From positions 5,270,001 through 5,334,000 of the forward strand of contig JADJXD010000001.1 of NCBI GenBank assembly GCA_016715985.1: 64,000 nt of DNA. Reading direction: 5' to 3'. The position numbers and the translations under genes were made by a program. A model generated the notes under the pieces. The model was not told the DNA's origin and ran no database searches. It worked only from the letters and a program-made list of their open reading frames with translations. The DNA comes from Saprospiraceae bacterium (GTDB lineage Bacteria; Bacteroidota; Bacteroidia; Chitinophagales; Saprospiraceae). Shown one piece after another: positions 63,901-64,000 of this stretch; position 1 is the stretch's first letter; each line of letters opens with the position of its first letter.

Positions 63901-64000
63901 GAACTCACCGCAGGCATAGCCCATGAAATTCAAAATCCGTTAAACTTTGTCAATAATTTCAGTGAGCTGAGTGTAGATTTGGCAAAGGAGCTAAAAGAAG
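60982..64000 (+). CDS. Lipoprotein propeller-sensor histidine kinase (kinase 5), cut by window end
   Basis: The frame is open from ATG 60982 to the window edge (1006 codons). A lipoprotein signal ends in EISC (Cys19). About 14 propeller blades (GNLWFGTNGGGVSRYDG and variants) follow, the first twelve at a nearly regular 126-bp (42-residue) spacing from 61372 to about 62760. Then a Y_Y_Y domain (NQISFEFAAIE to YTFKV), a membrane helix (WWAYVSYMIIFIVFIYQF), a coiled coil and the start of the kinase core (MASLGELTAGIAHEIQNPLN at the edge). It follows kinase 4 by 2 bp, so the two may be one transcript. Confidence 0.93.
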   Translation, partial: MKIYHLFLLLIVFFEISCSSKVDNHLNKVDAEKDTFAPVQVTVISNLPDSLQPQKTYLDNKPAPKVVAVPKSGGKTINLPVLQNSDGETIWNEEGKPFLLGDGGIPNFTYLNTDNGLALDVVTCSLLDQFGNLWFGTQGGGVSRYDGQSLYTFTTAQGLAYNSVWSILEDKSGNLWFGTNGGGISRYNGHSFTTFTTRQGLAGNDVRCIFEDKSGNLWFGTNEGGVSRYDGQFFNTFTTAHGLADNDIRSISEDKTGNLWFGTKSKGVCQYDGRSFKTFTTSHGLADNKIRCIIKDHAGNIWFGTNGGGVGRFDGKSFTTFTNNQGLGSNSILCITEDKKGNLWFGTNGGGVSRYDGHRFITFTTSLGLSNNTVTTITKDKTGNLFFGTDGGGVSCYDGQSFSTFSTVQGLAHNNIRSITEDKSGNHWFCSFGGGVSRYDGGTFTTLNVGHGLQDDEVRCVIEDKTGSLWFGTQSGGISSFDGQLFKTLSIDQGLADKNIRCIAEDNQGNLWIGTNGEGVSLFDGKSFTTFNTRQGLAGNDVRSIIEDKMGKIWFGTNGGGVSCYDGQTINTFNVSHGLANNNVRCITEDKEGNLWVGTMEGLSVIPIEKVNLLCENPVLSGVDSAVIGKRIINISSSLFKSFKVADGLPDNVVTQIVQMPDGKIAVGTNQGIAVFSPSIDFTKLTNIKIFNSGTGYPIKNVNVGQNAMFLDSKRILWVGTGSEKTALVRFDYEALSENKNLPTLVIQSIKVKDETICWYNLQSNGKLKNQLDSSSIMLQEYLTYGKRLSQPENDSILNRFGNIKFDSITKFYSLPENLVLPFEHNQISFEFAAIETSRPFLIKYQYILEGYSKNWSPVTNRSNASFGNMTEGTYTFKLKAQGTNGMWTKPISYTFKVLPPWWRKWWAYVSYMIIFIVFIYQFLTWRTKSLQKEKELLEVNVSKRTSELKNSLENLKATQAQLVQSEKMASLGELTAGIAHEIQNPLNFVNNFSELSVDLAKELKE

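Overview
The window looks like a chromosomal segment of an AT-rich Bacteroidota bacterium. The evidence is a C-terminal type IX secretion sorting domain (CotH-family protein), a hybrid sensor kinase with a C-terminal AraC domain, kinases with two-component-regulator propellers, TAnnTTTG-like promoter sequence, and many dispersed palindromic repeats. The class Saprospiria is a guess from the gene families; no 16S or other rank-defining marker is present. I see no tRNA, rRNA or CRISPR array.

Layout. 1-3450: a SatD/DUF3307 pair behind twin operator-like palindromes, then a short stretch with two antitoxin genes whose toxins are destroyed, sprinkled with a REP-like palindrome. 3454-13170: mostly housekeeping or conserved genes on both strands (DUF721-recF, a FemAB-like protein, DUF6495, a secreted VPS10/BNR propeller protein, DUF4403, msrA-msrB). 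13190-23430: an accessory island with a complete IS21-family element that splits an already frameshifted RDD-family gene, a decayed IS91 transposase, a CorC-like transporter, a frameshifted DUF3291-like gene, an apparently intact RelE-type toxin-antitoxin pair, an ABC exporter, a group II intron-like fragment and a solo IS21 end that truncates a hypothetical gene. Two copies of a structured, attC-like hairpin lie exactly 12 bp behind the stop codons of two minus-strand genes, so part of the island may be built of cassettes.

23670-34070: small conserved genes (DUF1294, two DUF1801), an HMA-domain protein, a 123-bp tandem repeat next to an IS4-type element, a one-protein two-component system, and a cytochrome c / membrane protein / intradiol dioxygenase group. 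34136-41055: a five-gene minus-strand operon (DUF4956, HlyD-like adaptor, TolC-like protein, CotH kinase with T9SS tail, phosphodiesterase), the most intriguing operon here. 41207-44401: a second VPS10/BNR protein.

44741-64000: a signalling region. A lone response regulator and two membrane proteins precede five histidine kinases on the plus strand. Their kinase modules are very similar, in places nearly identical in DNA, but each carries a different sensor (DISM 7TM, 7TM-HAMP, lipoprotein propeller, galactose-binding-like plus 7TM, lipoprotein propeller). Orphan 3' ends of kinase genes lie downstream of two of them, and degenerate heptanucleotide repeats lie in frame within the ATP-binding domain. 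A six-copy 148-bp palindromic array leads directly into a small IS200/RAYT-like transposase between two copies of a kinase 3' end. Together this suggests recombination that reshuffles sensor and kinase parts. Several genes carry frameshifts near short A runs; these may be real decay or base-calling errors.
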